A stretch of DNA of 64,000 nt from Fodinibacter sp963730365 (GTDB lineage Bacteria; Actinomycetota; Actinomycetes; Actinomycetales; Dermatophilaceae): contig CAVSRM010000008.1 of the NCBI GenBank assembly GCA_963730365.1, positions 372,001 to 436,000 of the forward strand. The letters are read 5' to 3'. A model generated the notes under the pieces. That model was not told where the DNA came from and did not search any database. It saw only the letters and a list, made by a program, of their open reading frames with translations. A program made the position numbers and the translations under genes. This document shows, piece after piece, positions 9,119 through 17,877 of this stretch; the first letter of the stretch is position 1, and each line of letters starts with the position of its first letter.

Positions 9119-9307
9119 CGGGCCCTCCCCGCGCGGTGGCGCCGGCGAGGGGCCTGTGGGTCTCGCGGCCACATGCGAAACCTCCTGTGCTGACGCGGGT
9201 GACGGGGCTTGCGCCAGCATGTCACAGGTGCTACAACAAATCTATATCCGCCACAGGAGATCAGGGTGGTGGCGGAACCAACCGAACAAGGGACAGGAGT
9301 GTTGACC
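9119..9307. promoter_or_regulatory. Divergent hspR-like/hsp20 promoter region
   Basis: 189 bp between the two divergent genes. The only AT-rich stretch is at about 9231-9250. A weak promoter for hsp20 can be drawn with TTGCGC at 9209-9214 and TACAAC at 9232-9237, 17 bp apart. No full HAIR element (CTTGAGT-N7-ACTCAAG) is visible; a single CTTGAGT half occurs after the hsp20 stop at about 9755. Confidence 0.35.
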
Positions 9308-9748
9308 ATGGCTGCGATGCTGATGCGCACCGACCCCTTCCGTGAGCTGGACCGGCTGACCCAACAAGTCCTCGACGGCCCGGGGACCTGGGCCCGCCCG
9401 TCGGTGATGCCGATGGACGCCTGGCGCGAGGGGGACACCTTCCACGTCGAGTTCGACCTTCCGGGGGTCAGCGCCGACTCGGTCGACCTGGACGTCGAGC
9501 GGAACGTCGTCACGGTCAAGGCGGAGAGAGCCGGCCTCGACGGGGACAAGGAGATGCTCGCCGCGGAACGCCCTCGCGGGGTGTTCTCGCGCCAGCTGGT
9601 CCTGGGCGACAACCTCGACACCGAACGGATCGAGGCGAGCTACGACGCAGGGGTGTTGAAGCTGCGGATCCCGGTGGCCGAGAAGGCCAAGCCGCGCAAG
9701 ATCGAGATCGCGGGCACCACCCAGGAGCGGCAGGCGATCAACGCCTGA
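9308..9748 (+). CDS. hsp20: Small heat-shock protein Hsp20
   Basis: 146-residue alpha-crystallin-type chaperone. The core spans about residues 35-135 and carries the signature GVLKLRIPVAEKAKPRKIEI (G-x-L-x-(I/L)-P) and VEFDLPGVSADSVDLDVE. AGGAG stands 9 bases before the ATG at 9308. It prevents aggregation of unfolded proteins. Divergent from the HspR-like regulator, so it is likely heat-inducible. Confidence 0.95.
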   Translation: MAAMLMRTDPFRELDRLTQQVLDGPGTWARPSVMPMDAWREGDTFHVEFDLPGVSADSVDLDVERNVVTVKAERAGLDGDKEMLAAERPRGVFSRQLVLGDNLDTERIEASYDAGVLKLRIPVAEKAKPRKIEIAGTTQERQAINA

Positions 9749-9829
9749 CCCGTCCTTGAGTGGCGGGAGGACGAGAAATTGCCCGGGACCCCGGCCAGGT
9801 CGACGCCGGAGCCGCAGTGGCTGGGCACG

Positions 9830-10435
9830 TCACAGCCAGCCTCGGTCCCGCGCCTGGCGGGCCGCCGCCACTCGGTTGGAGGCTCCGAGCTTGCTCATCG
9901 CCTCGGACAGGTAGTTGCGCACCGTGCCCTCGGACAGGTGCAGCTGCCCGGCTATCTCGCCATTGGCCAGCCCATCGCCCGCGAGGCGCAGCACCTGGCG
10001 CTCGCGGTCGGTCAGTGGGTCCGGCTCGCCCCACGCGTCGGCGGCGAGCACGGGGTCGATGGCGCGGCCTCCGGCGTGGACGTCGCGGACGGCTTGCGCC
10101 AGCGCGCTGACCGGCGCGTCCTTGAGCAGGTACCCGACCGCGCCGGCATCCAGCGCCCGCCGCAGGTATCCACCGCGGGCGAACGTGGTGAGGATGACGA
10201 CGCGAGTGGGCAGGCGGAGTCGTCGGACCTCGGCCGCCACCTCCAGCCCGGTCATCGCGGGCATCTCGATGTCCGTCAGGAGGACGTCGGGGCGCAACGC
10301 CTCGACCAGGTGCAGCGCCTCCTCGCCGTCGGAGGCGCTGCCCGCCACGGTGATGTCGGCCTCCAGCTCGAGGAGGGTGCTCAGGGCGCCGAGGACCATG
10401 AGCTGGTCTTCGGCCAGGACCACGGTGATCGTCAT
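9830..10435 (-). CDS. NarL/DesR-like response regulator
   Basis: 201 residues: a receiver domain (residues 3-120) with phosphoacceptor Asp in LLTDIEMPAM and conserved Lys in LLKDAPV, and a C-terminal LuxR/GerE helix-turn-helix (LTDRERQVLRLAGDGLANGEIA, about residues 138-195). Its start overlaps the end of the kinase gene (ATGA-type), and the exporter genes lie just upstream in the same direction. It probably activates the ABC exporter operon, as DesR and LiaR-type regulators do. Confidence 0.93.
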   Translation of the reverse strand: MTITVVLAEDQLMVLGALSTLLELEADITVAGSASDGEEALHLVEALRPDVLLTDIEMPAMTGLEVAAEVRRLRLPTRVVILTTFARGGYLRRALDAGAVGYLLKDAPVSALAQAVRDVHAGGRAIDPVLAADAWGEPDPLTDRERQVLRLAGDGLANGEIAGQLHLSEGTVRNYLSEAMSKLGASNRVAAARQARDRGWL

Positions 10436-11541
10436 CGCCCACCCCGCTGCCCTGTCTGGCGGGCCCCGCCGGCGGTCCCCGCCAGGGGCACCGAGACCGC
10501 GACGACGGTCCCGTGCCGGTCGCCGGGGCCCTTCGCGTCGCCCACCTCGACGAGGCCACCGAGGGCGGTGATCCGCTCACGCATGCCGGTGATGCCGGAT
10601 CCCGCACGCCCCGCTGACCCCCGGCCGTCGTCGCTCACCTCGAGCCGGACGTCGTCGTCGACCCTGGTGACACTGATCGTGGCGCGTCGGGCATCGGCGT
10701 GGCGCACCACGTTTGTCACGGCCTCGCGCAGCGCCATCGCCAGCGCGGACTCCTGCTCGGGGAGCAGGTCGGTCTGGTCGACGTGCACCTCGACGCCGAC
10801 ACCAGCTGCCTCCAGCGCCACGCGTGCCCCGTCGAGCTCGGCCGCGAGCCCCCGGGACCGGTAGCCGGTGACCGCAGCGCGAACCTCACCCAGCGCCTCC
10901 CGGCCGATCTCCTGGATGTCGTCGAGCTCGGCCGCTGCCCTATCCGGGTCTGCGCGGACCAGACGCGAGGCCAACTCGGACTTCAACACGACGACCGACA
11001 GGGTGTGCCCGAGCAGGTCGTGCAGGTCACGGGCGATCCGTTCCCGCTCAGCGATCGTTGCCAGCCGCTCGATCTCCTCATCGGCACGCAGGAGACGCTG
11101 GTTCGCCCGGCCCCGCTCAGCATCGAAGATGCTCGTCGCACCCACGACCGGCGTGAAGAACAGCGCGGGGCCGAGCGCGGCCAACCGCCAGGGCATCGGG
11201 ACCGGCGAGATCACGAAGATCAGGCCGACCACGCCGAGGAGACCGGCGACCACCTCCACCGCCCGGCGGACGGGGTACAGGCGGCTGGCGATGGCCGCTC
11301 CGTAGATCACGAACACGCTGGCTCCGCTGTTGACCAGCGAACCCGCCAGGGCCAGAGCGGCGAGGGCCGTGATGAGGATCAGGATCTGCCGGTCGTCGCG
11401 AGCCGTGAAGGTCGCAGCGTAGATGGGCAGGAACAGGGCGACCAGCACCGCGATGGCCAGCCAGTCCAGCGCGTCGGTCGAGGGGTCGAACAACGGCTGG
11501 TAGAACAGCGCGCCGAGGTAGACCAGCCACACGTACCTCAT
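10432..11541 (-). CDS. DesK/NarX-like sensor histidine kinase
   Basis: 369 residues. The N-terminal 150 residues form about five hydrophobic helices with almost no extracellular loop (intramembrane-sensing type). A HisKA_3 dimerisation domain follows, with the phosphoacceptor in ERERIARDLHDLLGHTLS (near residue 170), and an HATPase domain with the N-box LREAVTNVVRHADA and G-box DDGRG. Partner of the response regulator that overlaps it. 43 bp separate it from the ABC permease gene upstream. Confidence 0.93.
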   Translation of the reverse strand: MRYVWLVYLGALFYQPLFDPSTDALDWLAIAVLVALFLPIYAATFTARDDRQILILITALAALALAGSLVNSGASVFVIYGAAIASRLYPVRRAVEVVAGLLGVVGLIFVISPVPMPWRLAALGPALFFTPVVGATSIFDAERGRANQRLLRADEEIERLATIAERERIARDLHDLLGHTLSVVVLKSELASRLVRADPDRAAAELDDIQEIGREALGEVRAAVTGYRSRGLAAELDGARVALEAAGVGVEVHVDQTDLLPEQESALAMALREAVTNVVRHADARRATISVTRVDDDVRLEVSDDGRGSAGRAGSGITGMRERITALGGLVEVGDAKGPGDRHGTVVAVSVPLAGTAGGARQTGQRGGR

Positions 11542-11583
11542 GTCAACGGGTGGGGTGCGGCAGGCGGTGTCTCATCGGGTGCC

Positions 11584-12404
11584 TCATCCGTAGGTCCGGC
11601 CCTCGTCGCGCTGGAAGCCCCACGCGGCGACGACCAGGAAGAACGCCGTGAACGCTAGCAGCACGCCGGCGTGCAGCGCCTGGGATCCGCTCTCGGCGGC
11701 CCCGACGGTGCCCAGGGCGAGCTGAGCGAAGTGGTAGGGCGGCAGTGCCGGAGCAATCCCCTGCACGAGCCCGGGCAACTGGTGGATCGGGATGAACAAT
11801 CCCGACGCGAACGCCATCGGTAGGTAGATGAGGTTCAGCATGGCCGGTGCGGAGTTCGGTCCGACGAGGTACCCGAAGGCAAGGCCCATGGCCGAGAACG
11901 GCAGCGCCCCGACGAGCAGCACCAGGCCGAGGCCGGCCCACTCGGTGAGGGGCATCCGCACGCCACCCAGCGTGCCCCCGAGGATGAACAGCGCCCCGAT
12001 GATGAGCGCCGACACGGATGTCGCCATGACGACCTTGGCCACGAAGTAGGCCTGCGGGGGCATCGGTGAGACGCGCTTGAGCCGCATCCAGCCCTGCCCA
12101 CGTTCGAGCGCGACCGACACCCCGAAGCCGAACAGGGCGGCGCCGATGACCCCGAAGGTGCCGTAGGTCGCCATCATGTAGGTGGTCACGCCGACCGGTC
12201 CGGCGTCGCCGGCGCCGGGGCCGCCGCCGAAGGCCACCCCGAAGAGCAGGTAGAACAGGACCGGCAGGGCGATCGTGCTCACGGCGAAGATGGGCACGCG
12301 GATCAGCTTGAGGAACTCGTGGCGCGCCTCGGTGACATAGATCCTCGCGGTGTTCAGTCGAGGCGTGCCGGCGCGGGCCGTCAGCTGCGTCGCAGTCAGG
12401 GTGG

Positions 12405-12408
<4 letters not shown>
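11584..12408 (-). CDS. ABC-2 type exporter permease
   Basis: 274-residue membrane component with six predicted helices and the ABC-2 signature region FASGLFIPIHQLPG. Its start overlaps the stop of the ATPase gene by four bases. Together with the ATPase it makes a DrrAB/YhcJ-like drug or lipid exporter; the substrate is not deducible. Confidence 0.9.
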
Positions 12409-13358
<950 letters not shown>

Positions 13359-13505
13359 GCCTCAATGCTCACGCGGTCGGCGCTGCGGCAGTAGTGGCCC
13401 CAGTCATTCCCTCGGCATGACAGATGTCATGCCCGGGCCAGGTGGTCCAGCTCGGTCGATGTCGACGACAGGAGGGTCGACGGCGGGCGACCCTCGGAGC
13501 CGATC

Positions 13506-13583
13506 CGTCGTCGGGCGGGCCCGCTCATGGACGTCGTCGGGCGGGCCCGCTCATGGACGTCGTCGGGCGGGCCCGGTCGTGGA
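13506..13583. repeat. Three tandem copies of a 26-bp repeat
   Basis: Unit begins CGTCGTCGGGCGGGCCCG and ends with CTCATGGA; copies 1 and 2 are identical and copy 3 differs at a few bases near its end. It lies in the gap between the ABC operon promoter and the 3' end of the VOC gene. Confidence 0.85.
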
Positions 13584-13604
13584 GACCGTCGACGGCGCCA
13601 CGCT

Positions 13605-13967
13605 CTATGGGTTGGCGATGAGTCGCAGGAGGGTTGCGTCCAGGTCGATCAGTGCTCCGATGCGCAGTCCTGACGCCTCCAGCCGGGGCGGATGCAGGCG
13701 AGGCCACCCCCGCGTGGTCACGGGCAACCCTGCTGACCTGCACGTCTCGAAGAATGCATCGACGTCGTCGAGCCTGAGACAGCAGCCGAAGGAGCTCGTG
13801 GCCGGGTCGAGGTCGGCGAACGGAAAGAACTCCAGCGTCACGCCATGCCGCGCGAGGATCAACCAGCCGGCGTCGCGGAACGCCTCGGTGAACCCGAGCC
13901 GTGTGTAGAACGCCGACGTCGCCGCAAGGTCCCGAGACGGAAGGTTGGGCGTCGCTCGGTCGGCCAT
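13605..13967 (-). CDS. VOC-family protein, bleomycin-resistance-like
   Basis: 120 residues from the ATG at 13967 (MADRATPNLPSRDLAATSAF). One glyoxalase/bleomycin-resistance fold with FYTRLGF, LEFFPF and a final DLDATLLRLIANP. Length and pattern match the single-domain Ble/BLMA group that binds glycopeptide antibiotics as a dimer, but substrate specificity is not secure from sequence. Transcribed alone. Confidence 0.75.
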   Translation of the reverse strand: MADRATPNLPSRDLAATSAFYTRLGFTEAFRDAGWLILARHGVTLEFFPFADLDPATSSFGCCLRLDDVDAFFETCRSAGLPVTTRGWPRLHPPRLEASGLRIGALIDLDATLLRLIANP

Positions 13968-14403
13968 GCTCGGACGGTAGGCAGGGGACGTCCGGCAGTC
14001 AACCCACGAACCTCCCGAGACGACATCCGATGGTCCGCCAGGACGCACCCGGGTGCGTCACCCGGGATGACGTCGTCGTGGCGTTGCGCCCGTGCGTGGA
14101 CGCCGACCACCCCTGAGGTGAGTGCGCGTACTGATCCGTCGGGACCGCGTCGCCGCGAGTCTGTACGGGTCACAGAGCCCGACGAGTGCACCGTCGTGTC
14201 CACGCCCCACCTCAGGTCCTCCGCGAACGGTGGCCGGCCTGACGCCCGCGCTCGTCTTCACCCTGCAGACCCTCGCAGCTACGCCGGAGGAGTTCACGTT
14301 GAGCGTGTGCGTCTACTGACGCGACATCGACAGGGCCCAGGAGTTCTCGGGTCAGCCGATGTGTGCGGAGAGGGCGTCGACGATCAGATCGGCGATCTGC
14401 CGG
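13968..14403. other. Intergenic stretch without a supported gene
   Basis: 436 bp between the VOC gene and DUF6457. Small open frames occur but lack ribosome sites and recognisable products. A short minus-strand frame just before 14400 (reading IADLIVDALSAHIG then stop) looks like the C-terminus of a lost gene. Confidence 0.4.
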
Positions 14404-14685
14404 TCAGCTGCCCGACGGACGGGTGGCCGAAGGGAGGGTCGCGCGCAGCGCCGCGCTCAGGGCCTCCGGGTCGACCGGGGCCCCCGTGGCAGCCCTCGCG
14501 CCGATGGCCAGCCCCAGGATGTAGGAGCCGACAGGAGCCATGGGCCGCGCGAAGCTGTGGGCGATCTCCCTGGTCAGGGCGTGGATGCCGATCACGTCCA
14601 CCGCGTCGGGGTCGACGTCGACTGCGGCGCAGGCGTCGTGGATCCAGGCGCTCCAGGATTCCTCGGCGGTGGTGAGGTCGGTCAT
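14404..14685 (-). CDS. DUF6457 protein at the end of the nar operon
   Basis: 93-residue acidic protein, MTDLTTAEESWSAWIHDACA, with IHALTREIAHSFARPMAPVGSYILG in the middle. The second ATG (14685) is preferred because GGAG lies 6 bases before it. Members of this family usually stand beside molybdenum-cofactor or molybdoenzyme genes (family knowledge), and this one follows narI by 58 bp in the same direction. A role in cofactor supply or enzyme maturation is inference. Confidence 0.7.
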   Translation of the reverse strand: MTDLTTAEESWSAWIHDACAAVDVDPDAVDVIGIHALTREIAHSFARPMAPVGSYILGLAIGARAATGAPVDPEALSAALRATLPSATRPSGS

Positions 14686-14743
14686 GCGCATCTCCAGGTG
14701 AGGCGGTGTTCGCGATGGTGGTAGGGCCCTGCGATGGAGCGCC

Positions 14744-15493
14744 CTATTTCGAGCTGAGCTCGGGCTTGTCCCAACCGCGCTGCGGCGCGCGGTTGCCCGA
14801 GCCGCGACCCGGCCGCTCGTCCTTGGACCGATAGACGAGGTAGGGGCGCGTGAGGTAGCCGAGGGGTGCGGAGAACACGTGCACCAGCCGGGTGAACGGC
14901 CACATCGCGAAGAGCAGGAACGCCAGCAGCGCGTGCAGCTGGAAACCGAACGGCGCCTCAGCCATGAGCTCCGGCTCCGGCTGAAAGAGGAAGATGCTGC
15001 GGAACCAGACGCTGACGCCCTCGCGGTAGTTGTACTCGCCGCCGAACTGCAACAGGCTGCCCGCGACGGTGTTCCACATCCCCAGCACGATGACGGTGCC
15101 GAGCACGGCATACATGGCCTTGTCGTTGACCGTCGTCGCGGAGAACACCGGGCCGGTGGTGCGCCGCCGGTAGACGAGGATGGCAAGCCCGGCGACCGCC
15201 GCGATGCCGGCAGGGATGCCGCCGGCCAGCGCGATCACGTGGTAGGCGTGGGGGCTCAGGCCCAGGGCGTTGGTCCACACCTGCGGGATGACCAGGCCGA
15301 TGATGTGCCCGGCGATGACTCCGAGCATCCCGAAGTGGAACAGGGGGCTACCGATCCGCAGCAGCCTGTCCTCGTAGAGCTGGCTGGAGCGGGTGGTCCA
15401 GCCGAACTTGTCGTAGCGGTAGCGCCAGACGTGCCCCACGACAAAGACCGCAAGGCAGACATACGGCACGATCACCCACAGGAACACGGTCAT
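14744..15493 (-). CDS. narI: Respiratory nitrate reductase gamma subunit (cytochrome b)
   Basis: 249-residue membrane subunit that oxidises menaquinol and passes electrons through two b hemes to NarH. Five hydrophobic helices are present. Candidate heme-ligand histidines stand in HFGMLGVIAGHIIGL (helix 2) and in HALLAFLLF/TRLVHVF (last helix). The N-terminal FLWVIVPYVCLAVFVVGHVWRY matches the family. ATG 15493 overlaps the narJ stop and has AGGAG before it. Confidence 0.96.
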   Translation of the reverse strand: MTVFLWVIVPYVCLAVFVVGHVWRYRYDKFGWTTRSSQLYEDRLLRIGSPLFHFGMLGVIAGHIIGLVIPQVWTNALGLSPHAYHVIALAGGIPAGIAAVAGLAILVYRRRTTGPVFSATTVNDKAMYAVLGTVIVLGMWNTVAGSLLQFGGEYNYREGVSVWFRSIFLFQPEPELMAEAPFGFQLHALLAFLLFAMWPFTRLVHVFSAPLGYLTRPYLVYRSKDERPGRGSGNRAPQRGWDKPELSSK

Positions 15494-16209
15494 CGGGGGG
15501 CTCCTACGGGGATGGTGGTTCCGAGCATGGCGGTGGTGTCGACGGGCTCGGGCCGAGGGTTCAGGCGGGGGTCGATGGCGTAGGGCTCGAGCCCGACGTC
15601 CTCCTGAGGGGGGCCGTCCGCGACGAGCCGCATCAGGGCCGTCTGGTCGTCGCCGTCGAGCTCGGGGAGCGTCGAGCGCAGGGCCTCGACCGCCGGCAGC
15701 CACGGCGAGCCGCGCTGCGCAAGCCCCGCCCTGAGCACCTCGATGCCGACCCGGTGGCGGGTCAGCAGCTGCCAGGCGGTCGCCCAGTCGTGCACCGCAC
15801 CGAACTCGAGCACCACGCAGAGGTGGTCGGGCAGCTCGACATCGGAGTCGAACTCGACGCCGGCCTTGCGGTAGGCCTGCTTGAACTCGACGAGCGCGAC
15901 CCCGCGGCGACGGGTGTCACCGTTGGTGAAGTAGGTGAGGTGCAGCGAGCACTTCCGGGTGACGTCGAAGGTGTCGACGTAGTCCCGTTGCAGCGCAGCG
16001 AGATCGGCGCCCTCGAGGGTGTCGAGCACCTCCACGGCCGGCAGGCGCTGCGCCTCGGGGAGGGTCGCGACGACGGCGCGCAGCATTGGCACCCGCTCCA
16101 CCAGCACGGCATCCGGGTAGTCAAGCAGCAGCGACAGCACCTGCCAGGTGTCGACCAGCTCTCGCTCGGTGATGCCGGGCTGCTCGTCACGGTGCCTGCG
16201 CCACTTCAT
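15490..16209 (-). CDS. narJ: Nitrate reductase assembly chaperone NarJ
   Basis: 239-residue cytosolic chaperone of the TorD/NarJ family, needed for cofactor insertion into NarG before membrane attachment. The family pattern LLLDYPDA, DTFDVTRKCSLHLTYFTNGDTRRRG and the long helical middle are visible. Overlaps narH (ATGA) and narI, so it is translationally coupled on both sides. Confidence 0.95.
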   Translation of the reverse strand: MKWRRHRDEQPGITERELVDTWQVLSLLLDYPDAVLVERVPMLRAVVATLPEAQRLPAVEVLDTLEGADLAALQRDYVDTFDVTRKCSLHLTYFTNGDTRRRGVALVEFKQAYRKAGVEFDSDVELPDHLCVVLEFGAVHDWATAWQLLTRHRVGIEVLRAGLAQRGSPWLPAVEALRSTLPELDGDDQTALMRLVADGPPQEDVGLEPYAIDPRLNPRPEPVDTTAMLGTTIPVGAPR

Positions 16210-17876
16210 CGGTCGCCCCTCGTGTCGGCGCCGGCGTCATCCTTCGGGAAGATGCCCTCGGGCATCCCCCGCCCGTCCCAGTTGAGCAGGTTGACCCGAC
16301 CCCGCATCGGGTTGTCTGGCGGCAAGGACTCCATCGAGTCAGCGGACTGGGCCTGCTGCAGCACCCGGAAGTTCTCGACCGCCACCGGCGTCGGGGCCGA
16401 ACCGGACCCTTCTCCGAAGATCTCGTCGTTGCCGTACCCCGACACGGCACAGTCGGTGGCGAGCTCCTCGAGGGCGTGGGCCTGCTCGGCGTGCGCGGTC
16501 GGGATGACGTAGCGCTCGTCGTACTTCGCCAGGGCGAGCAGGCGGAACATCTCGTACATCGCCTCGCCCTCCATGCCGACGGCGGCGGGTATCTCGTCGC
16601 GGGGGTCGCGACCGAGATTGATGTCGCGCATGTACGAGCGCATCGCGGCGAGCTTCTTCAGCACGCCGTTCACCGGGGCCACGTCGCCGGCGGTGAAGAG
16701 GTTCGCGAGGTACTCGACGGGGATGCGCAGGGTGTCGATCGCCCCGAAGAGGTTGTCGACGTCCTCCGCGTCGTAGCCGGTGTCCTTGATGACGTCGACC
16801 ACCGGCGACAGCGGCGGGATGTACCAGACCATAGGCATGGTGCGGTACTCCGGGTGCAGCGGGAGCGCCACCTTGTAGTCCATGATCAGCTTCTTCACCG
16901 GGCTGCGCCGGGCCGCCTCGACCCAGTCGCCGGGGATGCCGGCCGCCTCCGCCTCACGACGCACCTCAGGGTCCTCGGGGTCGAGGAACACTCCGAGCTG
17001 TGACTCGTAGAGGTCGGCGTCGTCGGGGGCCGATGCCGCCTCGAGCACCTTGTCGGCGTCGTAGAGCACGAGGCCGATGTAGCGCAGCCGGCCGACGCAC
17101 GTCTCCGAGCACACGGTCGGGATGCCGACCTCGATCCGCGGGTAGCAGAACGTGCACTTCTCGGCCTTGCCGGTCTTGTGGTTGAAGTAGACCTTCTTGT
17201 ACGGGCAGCCGGTGATGCACATCCGCCAGCCACGACAGCGGTCCTGGTCGACCAGGACGATGCCGTCCTCCTCGCGCTTGTAGATCGCCCCGCTGGGGCA
17301 CGAGGCGGCGCACGACGGGTTGAGGCAGTGCTCGCAGATGCGCGGCAGGTAGAACATGAAGGTCTGCTCGAACTCGAACTTCACCTTGTCCTCGATGCCG
17401 CGCAGCATGACGTCCTTGGCCGCGTGCTCGCGCGAGCCCCCGAGGTCGTCGTCCCAGTTGGCGCTCCACGACACGTTCATCGGCTTGCCCGAGATGAGCG
17501 AATGGGGACGTGCCACAGGGAAGTTCTTCTGCGCAGGCGCGCTGAGCAACGTCTCGTAGTCGTAGGTCCACGGCTCGTAGTAGTCCTGGATGGACGGCAT
17601 CTTCGGGTTGCTGAAGATGGTGAGCAGCTTCTTGAGGCGGCCACCCGCCCTCAGTCTGAGCCGGCCGTTCTTCACGACCCAGCCGCCCATCCACTCGTCC
17701 TGGTCCTCGTAGCCGCGGGGGTAGCCCAGACCGGGGCGCGTCTCGACGTTGTTGAACCAGACGTACTCGGTGCCGGCCCGGTTGGTCCACGCCTGCTTGC
17801 AGGTGACCGAGCAGGTGTGGCAACCGATGCACTTGTCGAGGTTCATCACCATCGCCATCTGGGCCATGACGCGCAT
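16206..17876 (-). CDS. narH: Respiratory nitrate reductase beta subunit (Fe-S)
   Basis: 556 residues, a four-cluster ferredoxin-like electron-transfer subunit. Cysteine groups are visible: CIGCHTCSVTC (C16-C26), CEHCLNPSCAASCP, CRGWRMCITGCP (the Trp marks the 3Fe-4S cluster) and CTFCYPRIEVGIPTVCSETC. The N-terminus MRVMAQMAMVMNLDKC matches other NarH proteins, supporting the ATG at 17876. It starts 1 bp after narG ends. Confidence 0.97.
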   Translation of the reverse strand: MRVMAQMAMVMNLDKCIGCHTCSVTCKQAWTNRAGTEYVWFNNVETRPGLGYPRGYEDQDEWMGGWVVKNGRLRLRAGGRLKKLLTIFSNPKMPSIQDYYEPWTYDYETLLSAPAQKNFPVARPHSLISGKPMNVSWSANWDDDLGGSREHAAKDVMLRGIEDKVKFEFEQTFMFYLPRICEHCLNPSCAASCPSGAIYKREEDGIVLVDQDRCRGWRMCITGCPYKKVYFNHKTGKAEKCTFCYPRIEVGIPTVCSETCVGRLRYIGLVLYDADKVLEAASAPDDADLYESQLGVFLDPEDPEVRREAEAAGIPGDWVEAARRSPVKKLIMDYKVALPLHPEYRTMPMVWYIPPLSPVVDVIKDTGYDAEDVDNLFGAIDTLRIPVEYLANLFTAGDVAPVNGVLKKLAAMRSYMRDINLGRDPRDEIPAAVGMEGEAMYEMFRLLALAKYDERYVIPTAHAEQAHALEELATDCAVSGYGNDEIFGEGSGSAPTPVAVENFRVLQQAQSADSMESLPPDNPMRGRVNLLNWDGRGMPEGIFPKDDAGADTRGDR

Positions 17877-17877
17877 C

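Noticed and set aside
9119..9307. HAIR element for HspR
   Set aside because: No CTTGAGT-N7-ACTCAAG pair was found in the divergent region; only a single half site after hsp20.
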